Of a DNA stretch of 64,000 bases, positions 24,649 through 34,115 are shown piece by piece. Made by a program: the position numbers and the translations under genes. Below the pieces are notes generated by a model that saw only the letters and a program-made list of their open reading frames with translations, was not told the DNA's origin and ran no database searches. Position 1 is the stretch's first letter. Each line of letters begins with the position of its first letter. Origin of the DNA: an uncultured Methanomassiliicoccales archaeon (GTDB lineage: Archaea > Thermoplasmatota > Thermoplasmata > Methanomassiliicoccales > Methanomethylophilaceae); NCBI GenBank assembly GCA_934702355.1, contig CAKUXX010000005.1, forward strand, positions 1 through 64,000. The letters are read 5' to 3'.

Positions 24649-25311
24649 ATGACCAAGGTATCCCCATCCATGCTATCCGCTGATTTTTCCAGATTCGGAG
24701 AAGAGATCGCCCGCGTCGAGAGATCCGGCGCGGACTGGGCGCATCTCGATGTCATGGACGGGATGTTCGTTCCGAACATCACCTTCGGTGCACCGATCAT
24801 CAAATCCGTGCGCGGCTTCGCCGAGATACTGTTCGATGCCCATCTTATGATAGAGGATCCCATCAGGTACATAGACGACTTCGCGGACGCGGGATGCGAC
24901 CTCATCACAGTCCACTGCGAGTCCTTCGGGGACATAGAGGGGGCATTGGACAAGATCAGGGAGAGGGGCCTGAAAGCGGGGATATCCCTGAATCCCGAGA
25001 CTCCGTATTCGGATGTGGAGCCGTTCCTGCCGATGGCGGACCTGGCGCTGGTCATGACGGTCCACCCCGGTTTCGGGGGGCAGTCGTTCATCGAGGAGTG
25101 CGTCCCGAAGATCTCCGACATCAGGAGATGGGCGGATTCCAACAATCCCGGCATGGAGATATCCGTGGACGGAGGCATAAACGCCGTCACCGGGAAGAGA
25201 TGCGTGGATGCTGGTGCATCCGTGCTCGTGGCCGGTTCATCACTGTTCAAACTGGACGACATGACCGATACGATATCCCAATGGAAGGGCTTCGGACCGG
25301 ACAAGGGGTGA
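24649..25311 (+). CDS. rpe: Ribulose-phosphate 3-epimerase
   Basis: The 220-residue TIM-barrel enzyme of the pentose phosphate pathway interconverts ribulose 5-phosphate and xylulose 5-phosphate. Motifs: VSPSMLSADFSRFGEE, HLDVMDGMFVPNITFG (metal and catalytic Asp), FDAHLMIEDP, MTVHPGFGGQSF and SVDGGINAVTG (phosphate-binding). The length is typical. A TATA-like TTTTTAAGT about 30 bases upstream. The FEN-1 gene follows after four bases and is probably co-transcribed. Confidence 0.94.
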   Translation: MTKVSPSMLSADFSRFGEEIARVERSGADWAHLDVMDGMFVPNITFGAPIIKSVRGFAEILFDAHLMIEDPIRYIDDFADAGCDLITVHCESFGDIEGALDKIRERGLKAGISLNPETPYSDVEPFLPMADLALVMTVHPGFGGQSFIEECVPKISDIRRWADSNNPGMEISVDGGINAVTGKRCVDAGASVLVAGSSLFKLDDMTDTISQWKGFGPDKG

Positions 25312-25315
25312 GGTC

Positions 25316-26344
25316 ATGGGAGTAAACCTGTCCCCGATAACGCAGGCCCGCGAGATAGAGCTGACAGAGCTTCGCGGGAAGACCGTGGCCGTGGATGCGT
25401 ACAACACGATCTTCCAGTTCCTTTCAAGCATAAGGCAGCCCGACGGCACTCCGCTGCAGGATTCCCAGGGCAGGGTCACATCACAGCTTTCAGGCATCCT
25501 GTACCGTGTCGCCAATCTGATCGAGGCGGGTATCGAACCGTCCTTCGTCTTCGACGGCAAGCCCAACGAGATGAAGGCGGGGACCATCGAGGACCGTATC
25601 GCCCGCAGGGAGAAGGCCATGGTCGAGTATCAGGAGGCCCTGAGGGAAGGGGACATGAAGAAGGCCTATTCCAAGGCCCAGCAGACCTCGCGCATGACGC
25701 CGGAGATCCTGGAGTCGTCCAAGCAGCTCCTCGGTCTCATGGGCATCCCGATAGTCCAGGCACCCAGCGACGGAGAGGCCCAGGGCGCATACATGTGCAT
25801 GAAAGGGGATGTGTACGCTTCGGCATCCCAGGATTACGATTCGATACTGTTCGGAGCGCCTCTTCTCGTAAGGAATCTGACGATCTCGGGAAGGCGCAAG
25901 GTTCCCGGAAGGAACGTCTACCGTGATGTCAAGACGGAGGTCATAGACTCCAAGGTCATGCTCTCCGAACTCGGTCTGACGAGGGAGCAGCTGGTGGATG
26001 TCTGCATCATGATGGGCACGGATTTCAATCCGGGCGTGTCCGGCATAGGGCCCAAGAAGGGTCTGAAGCTCATACAGAAGCACGGCTGCCTCGAGAAGGT
26101 CATGGAGGCCCAGAGATTCGACATCCCCGAATACGAGGATGTGAGAGCGATATTCCTCAACGGACCCAAATCCGATGATTACTCCGTGAAGACCGGGGAG
26201 ATGGATCCCGACGGGATCATCGATATGATGACCGGCTACGGGTTCACTGAGGAGCGCGTCACGGCCGTGGTCAGGAAGATCGAGAACGCCCGCAAGGCGG
26301 AGTCCGACCGTAAGAAGCAGAGGTCGCTCGATCAGTGGTTCTGA
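25316..26344 (+). CDS. fen: Flap endonuclease 1
   Basis: The 342-residue structure-specific nuclease removes 5' flaps in lagging-strand maturation and base-excision repair. The N-terminal region (MGVNLSPIT, VAVDAYNTIFQFLSSIRQ, FVFDGKPNEMK) and internal region (APSDGEAQGAYMCMKGDVYA, SQDYDSILFGAP, MMGTDFNPGVSGIGPKKGLK) supply the acidic two-metal site and helix-hairpin-helix. The C-terminal RSLDQWF is a PIP box that binds the PCNA clamp. The length is typical of archaeal FEN-1. Confidence 0.96.
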   Translation: MGVNLSPITQAREIELTELRGKTVAVDAYNTIFQFLSSIRQPDGTPLQDSQGRVTSQLSGILYRVANLIEAGIEPSFVFDGKPNEMKAGTIEDRIARREKAMVEYQEALREGDMKKAYSKAQQTSRMTPEILESSKQLLGLMGIPIVQAPSDGEAQGAYMCMKGDVYASASQDYDSILFGAPLLVRNLTISGRRKVPGRNVYRDVKTEVIDSKVMLSELGLTREQLVDVCIMMGTDFNPGVSGIGPKKGLKLIQKHGCLEKVMEAQRFDIPEYEDVRAIFLNGPKSDDYSVKTGEMDPDGIIDMMTGYGFTEERVTAVVRKIENARKAESDRKKQRSLDQWF

Positions 26345-26561
26345 CAGGTCGTTTCATCCGATTACTCAAGTGCGGATCCCTTTGTGAGAGGTCATTCTCT
26401 GCAGAAAATGCCGGGGTGTTTTTCGCAGATCACATATCCGGATCCCGGGTTCGCCGGACATTCCCGTCAGGATGAAATCGGTCCAAAAACCCTCATTTCG
26501 TTGTACAAAAGTGTTCATTGGTTATATTAAGGGGAAAAAATCGAACATCCTAATAAATCCA
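26345..26561. other. Promoter region of the propeller/uptake operon
   Basis: No gene seen. TTATATTAA near 26522-26530 is a TATA-like box that would start transcription about 50 bases ahead of the first large gene. TTGTACAA (26501-26508) is a short palindrome 14 bases before it. TCCGG...CCGGA near 26435-26458 could form a weak hairpin after the FEN-1 gene. Confidence 0.45.
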
Positions 26562-26609
26562 ATGCGAAATGATAATGTCTTCATGTGTGGAAAGGAGGGC
26601 ATGCTGTGA
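26562..26609 (+). CDS. Possible 15-codon upstream reading frame
   Basis: ATG at 26562 opens a 15-residue frame (MRNDNVFMCGKEGML) that ends TGA at 26607-26609, overlapping the GTG start of the large propeller gene in a GTGA arrangement typical of translational coupling. It begins about 10 bases after the predicted transcription start. It might be a leader peptide; it may also be chance. Confidence 0.3.
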   Translation: MRNDNVFMCGKEGML

Positions 26610-29600
26610 AGACCACTGTCATAGTAGTAGTGCTAGCTCTAGTGGCCGTAGCGGGGATCGGAGCGTTCCTGCTGTTGGGCAATGGGGACGAAGACGGTGC
26701 TATCGTATTGGAGGGGGCTGTTGGCGACGACGGCATACTTTCACCTGAAGCCGAGAGGAGCATAATCGAATCGATCGGCAAAGAATCGGATCCTTCGAAC
26801 ATAGAGGTCAGGATAACATCCGACAAGGCCGATGAACTGTCTATATCGTCGAGACTCCTGAAGGCGACCAAGGAAGGCGGTGCCTCCATGTCGTTCGGGG
26901 TGAAGGGGGCCACCGTGGGGATGTCCTCCAAAGTGCTGAGTGCCTTGGACGTCGGCGATGTGACCGTTGCAATCAGGAAGGTCGGTGTCTCGGACGCTTA
27001 TCCCGAGATGAAAGGACGTCCGGCCTACGATCTCACGATGGTTTGCGGAGGTTCGACCGTTTCCGTTTTCAAAGAGGACGTCCAGATAACCATTCCGTAT
27101 AAACTTGGATCCGGGGAGAAGCCCGGAAATCTGTATGTCGCATATCTCGGAAAAACACTGGAGAGGTTCGAATGCACATTCGGGGACGATGCCGTAAGGT
27201 TCGGCACAGGTCATTTCTCATCATTTGTGATAGCATACGGCGACGATCAGCCATCTACGGATGTCGTCGTACCCAGGGAAGTTCAGTCCACATCGCCTTC
27301 CCAATGGTCGTATTTCGGAGGGGATGCGGGGAGCTTCGGTGTGACGGATTCCAAGACGCCGATATCGCAGTCCGACATGAAGGTCCTGTGGAAGATAACA
27401 TCGGACATCGATTCCTCCTCATCCAATTGGAAGACCCCCAGTTCGGCCCTGTGCGTCGATGACAGGGTGTACTACTACAAAGGTCAGGATTCCAGATTGT
27501 ATTGTGTGGATGTGGTCTCCGGCAATGTGATCGCGAAGGCCGACTGTCCTTCCAAGACCGTTTACAACATGGCCATAGCATACGGCGACGGCAAGGTCTT
27601 CGCCGTCACCTCCACGGGTTCGACATCGATCCTCTACGCATTCGATGCCGTGACCTTGGAGCAGCTCTTCGTCTCCGTGCCGGTAAGCGGCGGTGAGACA
27701 CAGGGATCGATAACATACAACGACGGCAAGGTGTTCTTCGGAACCTATTCCGGCGATTACGCATGTTTCTCCACCGAGGACAGGGATAGGTCGAGACCCG
27801 ACGAGAAGGCGGAGCCGCTGTGGCTTCTCAAGAGCAAAGGGTGGTACAATGCCACTCCTGCGTTCTTCGGCGACCGCATCGTACTGGTCCAGAGAGGATT
27901 CCACGATATGGGCGCGACCGCGTACTTCATGGATTCCGAAACCGGAAAGGTCATCGATACCATACATTTCGACAGGGAGTATTCCTCGTCCGGTGCCACC
28001 GCATACAACGGAAGGGTGTACATACCCCTGAACAGGGTGGCCGACCGCAACGAGACCGATCCCAATGAGAACACGCCGGAGAAGCTCGCGATACGTTCGT
28101 ACAAGATCATACAGAACGGATTCGACAGGTCCTCGGAGAGGTTCTGGGAATCCGATGACGGTTTCTGGAAGGACAACTACAGCGGAAAGGTATGGGGCGG
28201 TACGCAGTCCATCCCGGTCATATGGAACGACACCATCTACATCGGAGGCGGAGGGAAGACTCTCGGGACAAACGAGCCGCTGTGGATAATCGATATAGAC
28301 AGAAACGGCAACATGAAGTCCCGTGCGTATCTCAAGGATGTATGCACGAAGTCGACACCGGTGATCTCCACCGCGTATTCGACCAAGGAGAACGGTTATG
28401 CCGTCTACATCTACGTGATGGAATACGGACACGTTTATCAGGGCGAGGATTCCGAAAGCACCAACGGATATGCGGACATATTCGTGATAAAGGACACCAA
28501 AGGCGGGAAGCCGTCGGTCGTGTTCAAGATGAGGCCCGATCCGGCCCAGTTCTGCTATCAGAGCTTCTCAATCTCCAAGGACGGATACGTCCTGATAAGG
28601 AACGATACAACCCTGTTCTGCTACGGTGTCGACAGAGGATACACCGCGAATGACGTCTCCTCGTCGATAGAAAGGTTCCTTTCGATGCAGGGCGAGGGAA
28701 ATGTCAACTACAGAGACTATCAGAGGGTAGTCGCAAGATACTCCGAGCTGAGCGAGGCGGAGAAGGCCAAGGTCGGAAACTATCAGAGGTTGGACGATGC
28801 CTGTGTCACGCTGACACTGGAGACGGTCTCCGGAGATATCTCCTTCAGAGTTCCCAAGGGCTCGACGGTGGACCTTCCGGATGTGGCTGTGCCGAAGGGC
28901 AAGGTGCTGACGGGATGGATGAAAGGGGGATCCGAATGGATTCCGTTCAGCATGCCCGTCTCCGAAGACATCAGGCTGACACCAATGTATGCTGATGCGG
29001 TCGTGGTGAGGCTCGATCCGCAGAACGGGGATGGAATTCACAGCATGATCTTCGCAAAGGGTTCGGAGATCCCGTATACCTACGAGCCGTCCAGGGAGGG
29101 GTATCGGTTCGGGGGATGGTATGACAGTACGACGTTGTACGAGTCCAACAAGACCAAGGTGTCGGGCGATGTCACGCTCACGGCCAAGTGGCTGAAGGTC
29201 AGTATGCTGAGGTTCGATTCCGACGGAGGTTCGTCGGTATCGGGCATTTACTATGGTGTGTACGGAACCCCTCTCGGAACACTCCCGGTACCGGTCAAGG
29301 CCGGCCACACGTTCAAGGGATGGTACTACGGCGTGACGGAGTACACTTCCGAGACGATCTACGGATTCAACGAAAGCATCACTCTGAAGGCGAAGTGGGC
29401 TGAGAACGAGTCCTCGACAGTCAGCAACGGAAAGGGGCTGTCGGTGACGGGAAAGTTCCCAGCGCACTCGTCATTGTCCGTCAATTCTCTGAATGTCAAC
29501 GGAAGCACATACCAATCGATCGTCGCAAAATGCAAAGAGACAACCAATTCCGCTTCCGCGGACTGCATCCTGATCACCCTGAAGGGGGACGGTATCAACG

Positions 29601-29812
29601 ACAAGCTGCCGTTGACGGTCAGGGTGAAGGCCAACAGCAGCTACAACGGAAAGGAGGTCAAGGTGTTCTACTCTCTGAACCAGGTGGAGACTGTCACGGG
29701 AAAGGTCACGGGCGGTTATCTGGAGTTCGAGGCGTACGGATTCCGCCTTTCCGACGGTGTGCAGCTGTCATTCGGAGTGCAGAGCGGCGTGATGGACAAA
29801 GGGTCCTGGTGA
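26606..29812 (+). CDS. Membrane-anchored PQQ-like beta-propeller with InlB repeats
   Basis: The 1068-residue surface protein. An N-terminal hydrophobic anchor (VKTTVIVVVLALVAVAGIG) precedes a stretch of about 230 residues, then a beta-propeller built from PQQ-like repeats (pattern xxVYxxKGQDSRLYCVD, KVFAVTSTG, GKVFFGTYSGDYACF, GRVYIPLN, DTIYIGGGGKTLG) to about residue 700. A helical linker is followed by InlB B-repeats with the GW(Y/M) hallmark (VLTGWMKGG, YRFGGWYDS, HTFKGWYYG, each ending LTAKW or LKAKW), and a C-terminal beta domain. GGAGGG six bases before the GTG at 26606 fixes the start. It is first in a packed run of seven genes that includes a BtuFCD-like transporter. A ligand-capturing receptor is my inference. 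Confidence 0.8.
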   Translation: MKTTVIVVVLALVAVAGIGAFLLLGNGDEDGAIVLEGAVGDDGILSPEAERSIIESIGKESDPSNIEVRITSDKADELSISSRLLKATKEGGASMSFGVKGATVGMSSKVLSALDVGDVTVAIRKVGVSDAYPEMKGRPAYDLTMVCGGSTVSVFKEDVQITIPYKLGSGEKPGNLYVAYLGKTLERFECTFGDDAVRFGTGHFSSFVIAYGDDQPSTDVVVPREVQSTSPSQWSYFGGDAGSFGVTDSKTPISQSDMKVLWKITSDIDSSSSNWKTPSSALCVDDRVYYYKGQDSRLYCVDVVSGNVIAKADCPSKTVYNMAIAYGDGKVFAVTSTGSTSILYAFDAVTLEQLFVSVPVSGGETQGSITYNDGKVFFGTYSGDYACFSTEDRDRSRPDEKAEPLWLLKSKGWYNATPAFFGDRIVLVQRGFHDMGATAYFMDSETGKVIDTIHFDREYSSSGATAYNGRVYIPLNRVADRNETDPNENTPEKLAIRSYKIIQNGFDRSSERFWESDDGFWKDNYSGKVWGGTQSIPVIWNDTIYIGGGGKTLGTNEPLWIIDIDRNGNMKSRAYLKDVCTKSTPVISTAYSTKENGYAVYIYVMEYGHVYQGEDSESTNGYADIFVIKDTKGGKPSVVFKMRPDPAQFCYQSFSISKDGYVLIRNDTTLFCYGVDRGYTANDVSSSIERFLSMQGEGNVNYRDYQRVVARYSELSEAEKAKVGNYQRLDDACVTLTLETVSGDISFRVPKGSTVDLPDVAVPKGKVLTGWMKGGSEWIPFSMPVSEDIRLTPMYADAVVVRLDPQNGDGIHSMIFAKGSEIPYTYEPSREGYRFGGWYDSTTLYESNKTKVSGDVTLTAKWLKVSMLRFDSDGGSSVSGIYYGVYGTPLGTLPVPVKAGHTFKGWYYGVTEYTSETIYGFNESITLKAKWAENESSTVSNGKGLSVTGKFPAHSSLSVNSLNVNGSTYQSIVAKCKETTNSASADCILITLKGDGINDKLPLTVRVKANSSYNGKEVKVFYSLNQVETVTGKVTGGYLEFEAYGFRLSDGVQLSFGVQSGVMDKGSW

Positions 29813-29816
29813 TATC

Positions 29817-30869
29817 ATGAAGAAGAATGTTCTGATTGCCTTGATGGTGGCGGTCGTCGCCATCGCAGGCATAGCCGCGGCAGTTGTCATGATGGCAGGC
29901 GGCGACAACGACAAGGGCGACGGTGAGACATACAACATAACCCTCCAGGTGGCCCGGGATGACGGATCGTATGACGAATATTCCGTCGTAGGGTCGAATG
30001 TGAAGGAGATCCTCGCGAACACGCTGGGGGACAGCATCGTTCTGAAGAGCAACGGCAATGTCCAGAGCTATAACGGGAAGGAGAACACGGACAAGGAATC
30101 GTGGATCGTCTTCAGATGGCAGAGTCTGAAGGGATGGGTGCCCGTGAAGGATACGGACCTCAGGGACGGGACAACACTTGTGCTGGAATACGCCGAGAAG
30201 ACGCTGAAGAACAACAAGATCGAATACGTCCAGCCTAAGTTCAGCATAAGCAACGATGCGTTTTTCTTCATCCAGATCCCGAACATGTCCGAGATCGAGA
30301 AGATCGCCAAGGATCCAAGTTCCAAGCCGGACGACAAATCCGAAGGGGTGAAGCTCACAACTTCGCAGAGATTCGACAATCTGATGGGTTGGCTGGAGAA
30401 GGCCAGCCTGACCATACCCGATATGGAGAAGGGCATCTGGATCAAAGGTTCGGGCACCAATGCGAACGAAGCGCTTGTGAATGCCCTGAAGAACACCCTC
30501 TTCCCGACGTCCGAGGTGGAGGTTGTCGAAGAGAAGGGGGTCCTCGTCTACAAATTGGACGGCGAAATGGTCCACGGCCATCTGATGAGCAAGGATATGT
30601 TCGGGTGGTTCACGGAGCTGTTCGGATGGACGGACACCCAGCTGAAGAACGGCGATTGGACGTACTGGTCCCAATACTCGTACAATCCCAATGCCAAGAC
30701 ATTGGACGACACCAAGCAGTGGACGTACAACAGCCTGACGCTCGGCAAATACGATCTCGGCAAGTACCGCTACTTCGCCCTGGTCCTTCAGACGACGACC
30801 GAGAAGCAGACAGACGGCGGGGCCGAGATCGTGATGCCCACACCGTCGGAGATCCCGGGGGATCTTTGA
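29817..30869 (+). CDS. Anchored protein with transcobalamin/DUF4430-like domains
   Basis: The 350-residue product has an N-terminal membrane anchor (KNVLIALMVAVVAIAGIAAAV) and an acidic GGDNDKGDG spacer. Two segments share a pattern: a helix with repeated alanine/leucine spacing (VKEILANTLGDS; NEALVNALKNTLF), then a beta strand, an aromatic strand (WIVFRWQSLKGWVPV; DWTYWSQYSYN) and a closing strand (TTLVLEYAEKT; RYFALVLQTTTE). This is the layout of the beta-grasp DUF4430/transcobalamin C-terminal-like domain. It follows the propeller by four bases and precedes the binding protein by one base, so it likely acts in the same ligand-handling step outside the membrane. Confidence 0.65.
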   Translation: MKKNVLIALMVAVVAIAGIAAAVVMMAGGDNDKGDGETYNITLQVARDDGSYDEYSVVGSNVKEILANTLGDSIVLKSNGNVQSYNGKENTDKESWIVFRWQSLKGWVPVKDTDLRDGTTLVLEYAEKTLKNNKIEYVQPKFSISNDAFFFIQIPNMSEIEKIAKDPSSKPDDKSEGVKLTTSQRFDNLMGWLEKASLTIPDMEKGIWIKGSGTNANEALVNALKNTLFPTSEVEVVEEKGVLVYKLDGEMVHGHLMSKDMFGWFTELFGWTDTQLKNGDWTYWSQYSYNPNAKTLDDTKQWTYNSLTLGKYDLGKYRYFALVLQTTTEKQTDGGAEIVMPTPSEIPGDL

Positions 30870-30870
30870 C

Positions 30871-32256
30871 ATGGATGCTACTGCGAAGAAGCTGACCATA
30901 ACCGCTATCGTCGCAGTAGCGGCAATCATCCTGACCCCAGCGATGGGCCTGACGCAGGCCGAGGCGGATGACAGAAGCGGGATCGTCCTGGATTTCGGAT
31001 ATTGGGACACGGTATGGATTCCGTTGGTCTTCAGTGACGGGATGGACGGGTACAGGGCTCTGGAGAAGGCATGCGAGCTGAAAGGTTATCCGCTGGTGTA
31101 TCAGGATGACGAGCACACAATCGTTCATTCCATCAACGAGCAGTCGAATCTCCAGGGCAAGAGATGGGGGATGTACCTCCTCGACAGGGGGCAGTGGGTC
31201 CAATGCGACGATCCCGGGTCGGTCATGCCCGGCGAAGGCGACATAGTGTCCTGGGCCAGGGCATCCGGTTCTGACGACGTCATCCTCGGAGCGGATCAGA
31301 CGGGATTCACATACTACAGCTATGCGGAATCCGGGTATTCGCTGAGGACCGGCGAGAAGCTCAGGGTCATCTCCCTGGCCCCGTCCGTGACGGAGACGAT
31401 CTGCTCCATCGGAGGTCTGGACTACATAGTCGGGACGGATCTGTATAGCAACTATCCCGAAGGCGTGACCGACAGGAAGAACGACGGCAGGATAAAGAAC
31501 GTCGGGGGATACTCGGATCCGAATTACGAATGGATCGTGAAGCTCGGCCCCGATGTGGTCTTCTGCGAAGGAGGTACGGGTGAGCATGTCGCAATGGCCG
31601 ACAAGCTCAGGAAATCAGGCATCGACTGCGTTGTGACGTTCGATGTCACGAACATCGATGCGTTATACGACAACATATGGATGGTCGCTTCCGCGATGGG
31701 GCTGAGCGAGAACGCCAACAGCGTCATACAGTCGTTCAGAGGGACGCTGGATGCCGTCTCGGGGGTCATAGGATATCAGGCTTCCGTCAGGACGTTCATC
31801 GCATTATCTGCAGATCCGTCTCCGTGGACATCAGGGAGCAACACGTTCGCATCCAGCATAATATCGAAGGTCTCCGGTTCGAACGTCTTCGATTCCCAGT
31901 CGTCATCGTGGTTCATGGTCTCCAAGGAGCAGATCCATGCCAAGCAACCTCAGGTCATGGTGATCCTGCACAACAGCGAGATCACATCCGAGGAGGAGTA
32001 TCTGAGGTTCCTGGAGCGCATCGATCCTGTGTGGCAGGAGACGCCGGCATATCGGAACGGGAAGATCTTCATATTCACGGGTCAGGCCGCGGATCTGCTG
32101 TCCAGGCCGGGCCCCAGACTGGCCCAGGCCGCCGAACTGTTGGGGAAGGCATTGCATCCGGAGCAGTTCGAGTACAGGGATCCGTTGGACACGATACCGA
32201 GGTTCCTGGGGAATGACTACAGGGATTATCTGAACTACCAGAGGGGGACCGTATGA
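30871..32256 (+). CDS. BtuF-like substrate-binding protein with transcobalamin-like N-domain
   Basis: The 461-residue exported protein has a cleavable-looking signal (KLTITAIVAVAAIILTPAMG). Residues about 30-130 form a DUF4430/transcobalamin-like domain (YRALEKACELKGYPLVYQ, KRWGMYLLDRGQWVQCDD, GDIVSWARASG). Residues about 165-430 are a class III periplasmic binding protein: VISLAPSVTETICSIGGLDY, VGTDLYSNYPEGVTDRK, GPDVVFCEGG, FIFTGQAADLLSRPGPR, closest in pattern to cobalamin-binding BtuF. Fusion of the two domains on one chain is unusual and points to a corrinoid or similar chelate as ligand. The permease and ATPase follow after one further gene. Confidence 0.82.
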   Translation: MDATAKKLTITAIVAVAAIILTPAMGLTQAEADDRSGIVLDFGYWDTVWIPLVFSDGMDGYRALEKACELKGYPLVYQDDEHTIVHSINEQSNLQGKRWGMYLLDRGQWVQCDDPGSVMPGEGDIVSWARASGSDDVILGADQTGFTYYSYAESGYSLRTGEKLRVISLAPSVTETICSIGGLDYIVGTDLYSNYPEGVTDRKNDGRIKNVGGYSDPNYEWIVKLGPDVVFCEGGTGEHVAMADKLRKSGIDCVVTFDVTNIDALYDNIWMVASAMGLSENANSVIQSFRGTLDAVSGVIGYQASVRTFIALSADPSPWTSGSNTFASSIISKVSGSNVFDSQSSSWFMVSKEQIHAKQPQVMVILHNSEITSEEEYLRFLERIDPVWQETPAYRNGKIFIFTGQAADLLSRPGPRLAQAAELLGKALHPEQFEYRDPLDTIPRFLGNDYRDYLNYQRGTV

Positions 32257-34115
32257 AGGGACTGATCCCGATGGCGATGGTGTCGGTGCTCCTGCTTGCC
32301 GTGATCCCCGTCCCGTCGACGGATGCGGAATCATCGGACATGGTGCTGGTAGATTTCGGCAACGGACAGTATCAATGGTATGAGAACAAGGGAGGTACCA
32401 CGTTCATCGGCGTTCTGGAGAATTCCGTGAACGATCCGGACACGGTCGGCGATATCAAGACATCCCGTTTCTCGGATTGCGGATGGCATTGCTATCAGTG
32501 GGAAGGCAAATGGGTGGATCGGGGAACCGACCTCAATGCCGCATGCTCGGGGACGATAGCATTCGGCTTCTATCCGGACGGTTTCGCTCCAGTGTCCACT
32601 CCGGATCATCCGACATCATGGACCACATTGGGCGGTTCGTCATCATCATCGAACGTTTCCGTGTCCCACGGTCAGAAGGAGCCCAAGATGCCTGTGGAAT
32701 GGTATAATACATACACCACGGGTTTCGTCGATTCGGGGTTGGTCGTCGCCGGGAACATGCTCTATCATACGACGGGGGGAGTCTACGGAGCCACAGGCGG
32801 CGACGAGGATGCATGGGTGTACGCGCTGGACAGGTTCACGGGAAGCATAGTGTGGAAGTATCACGGCGTGAAGGGTGCCGGATACGAGGTCACCACCCCT
32901 GTGATAGCCGGGGATTTCCTTGTGGTCACTTTCACCTGCGGCGACGTGATCTGCTTCGACAGGTTCACAGGCGAGATAAAGGACACTTTGAAGGTGGGGA
33001 TCCTTCCGCCTACGGATTCCGAAGGCGATGTGGTCTGGGAGGGAAGGGTATTCCAGACCGGGGGGACAACTCCCGTGTACGATTCCGGGAGGATATACTT
33101 CGGAACGTCCTCCGGACTGGTGCTGTGTCTCAGCCTTTCGTCCGATGGCAGGATGGGGATAGAATGGGAATACGAACCCCCGTCCGGGAAGGACCCGTCG
33201 GGCAACTATGTCGGTACGAGGGGCTGTTTCTACTTCCATGCGCCGACGATCGCCAAGATCGACGGCAAGAGAATGCTGTTCATCGGCAGCTATGAGGGAT
33301 ACGTGTACGCACTTGATGCCGATGACGGCAAAGAGATCTGGGTGAAGAGGGTCATCGACATGCGCGAAGACAACCGGAGTGCTCCGGGAACTCCCGGTTC
33401 GGCAGCATCGACATCGCTGTCTCCGGACCGTTCCCATCTTCTGGTCGGATGCACGGACGGTGCGCTGTTCTCGCTGGAGGGATACCTTGTCGCATTGGAT
33501 CCGAAGACAGGGGAGATCCTGAAGGTGGACGGGAAGGACTGGAAGCTCAGTGCGCTGTTCACTTCGCCGGTGGTCACGGACAGCGGATTCTACACTTACG
33601 TCTCCCCGCTGTCCTCGGGATCCCAGAGATTCGTCATGACCGACGGAAGCGAGATCGATGCTACCACGGCCGTGTACAAATTCGACTGGGACGGCAGGGT
33701 GGTCTGGAAGTCGCAGGACTACCAGATGATCAAAGGCGCACTCACCTTGGATGCGGACGGGGTGCTCTACGGAACGGACTACTCCGCAGGGGCGTTCTGG
33801 CCGACGGGCGGGGGGCTCACGGCATGGGACTCGTCTAATGGAAAGGAGATTTGGAGGGTGCTCCTGTCGCCGTATTCCGAGGATTCGTACTCCATGGTTC
33901 CGCCCACGGTCGTGGACGGGAGGATCTACACCGGCAATGACTTCGGTGCGGTGTACTGCCTTTCCGACATCCAGGGGGCGGGCACCGAGGAGGAGAGGGT
34001 GCTGGCGCTGCAGACCGTCGGTTTCGCGCACTGGTCGTGGTATCTCGCGGCCGTCGTCGTAGCGTTGGCATCGATAACATTCGTTATTCTGTTCAGGAGG
34101 ACCTTGAATGTCTAA
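32253..34115 (+). CDS. Membrane-anchored PQQ-like beta-propeller protein
   Basis: The 620-residue protein has a signal peptide (MKGLIPMAMVSVLLLAVIPV), an N-terminal domain of about 110 residues (LVDFGNGQYQWYE, WHCYQWEGKWVDRG, IAFGFYPDGFAPVS) that may be another beta-grasp unit, then a propeller with clear PQQ-like blades (DAWVYALDRFTGSIVWKY, DVICFDRFTGEIK, GYVYALDADDGKEIWVKR, GGLTAWDSSNGKEIWRV). A C-terminal membrane helix (WYLAAVVVALASITFVILF) with basic residues anchors it to the outer face. Its start overlaps the binding-protein stop by four bases and its end overlaps the permease start by eight. No catalytic residues for quinoprotein chemistry are obvious; a docking or receptor role is inferred. 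Confidence 0.8.
   Translation: MKGLIPMAMVSVLLLAVIPVPSTDAESSDMVLVDFGNGQYQWYENKGGTTFIGVLENSVNDPDTVGDIKTSRFSDCGWHCYQWEGKWVDRGTDLNAACSGTIAFGFYPDGFAPVSTPDHPTSWTTLGGSSSSSNVSVSHGQKEPKMPVEWYNTYTTGFVDSGLVVAGNMLYHTTGGVYGATGGDEDAWVYALDRFTGSIVWKYHGVKGAGYEVTTPVIAGDFLVVTFTCGDVICFDRFTGEIKDTLKVGILPPTDSEGDVVWEGRVFQTGGTTPVYDSGRIYFGTSSGLVLCLSLSSDGRMGIEWEYEPPSGKDPSGNYVGTRGCFYFHAPTIAKIDGKRMLFIGSYEGYVYALDADDGKEIWVKRVIDMREDNRSAPGTPGSAASTSLSPDRSHLLVGCTDGALFSLEGYLVALDPKTGEILKVDGKDWKLSALFTSPVVTDSGFYTYVSPLSSGSQRFVMTDGSEIDATTAVYKFDWDGRVVWKSQDYQMIKGALTLDADGVLYGTDYSAGAFWPTGGGLTAWDSSNGKEIWRVLLSPYSEDSYSMVPPTVVDGRIYTGNDFGAVYCLSDIQGAGTEEERVLALQTVGFAHWSWYLAAVVVALASITFVILFRRTLNV

Noticed and set aside
32646..34031. 461-residue minus-strand frame
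   Set aside because: Antisense to the second beta-propeller gene; no domain or start signal.
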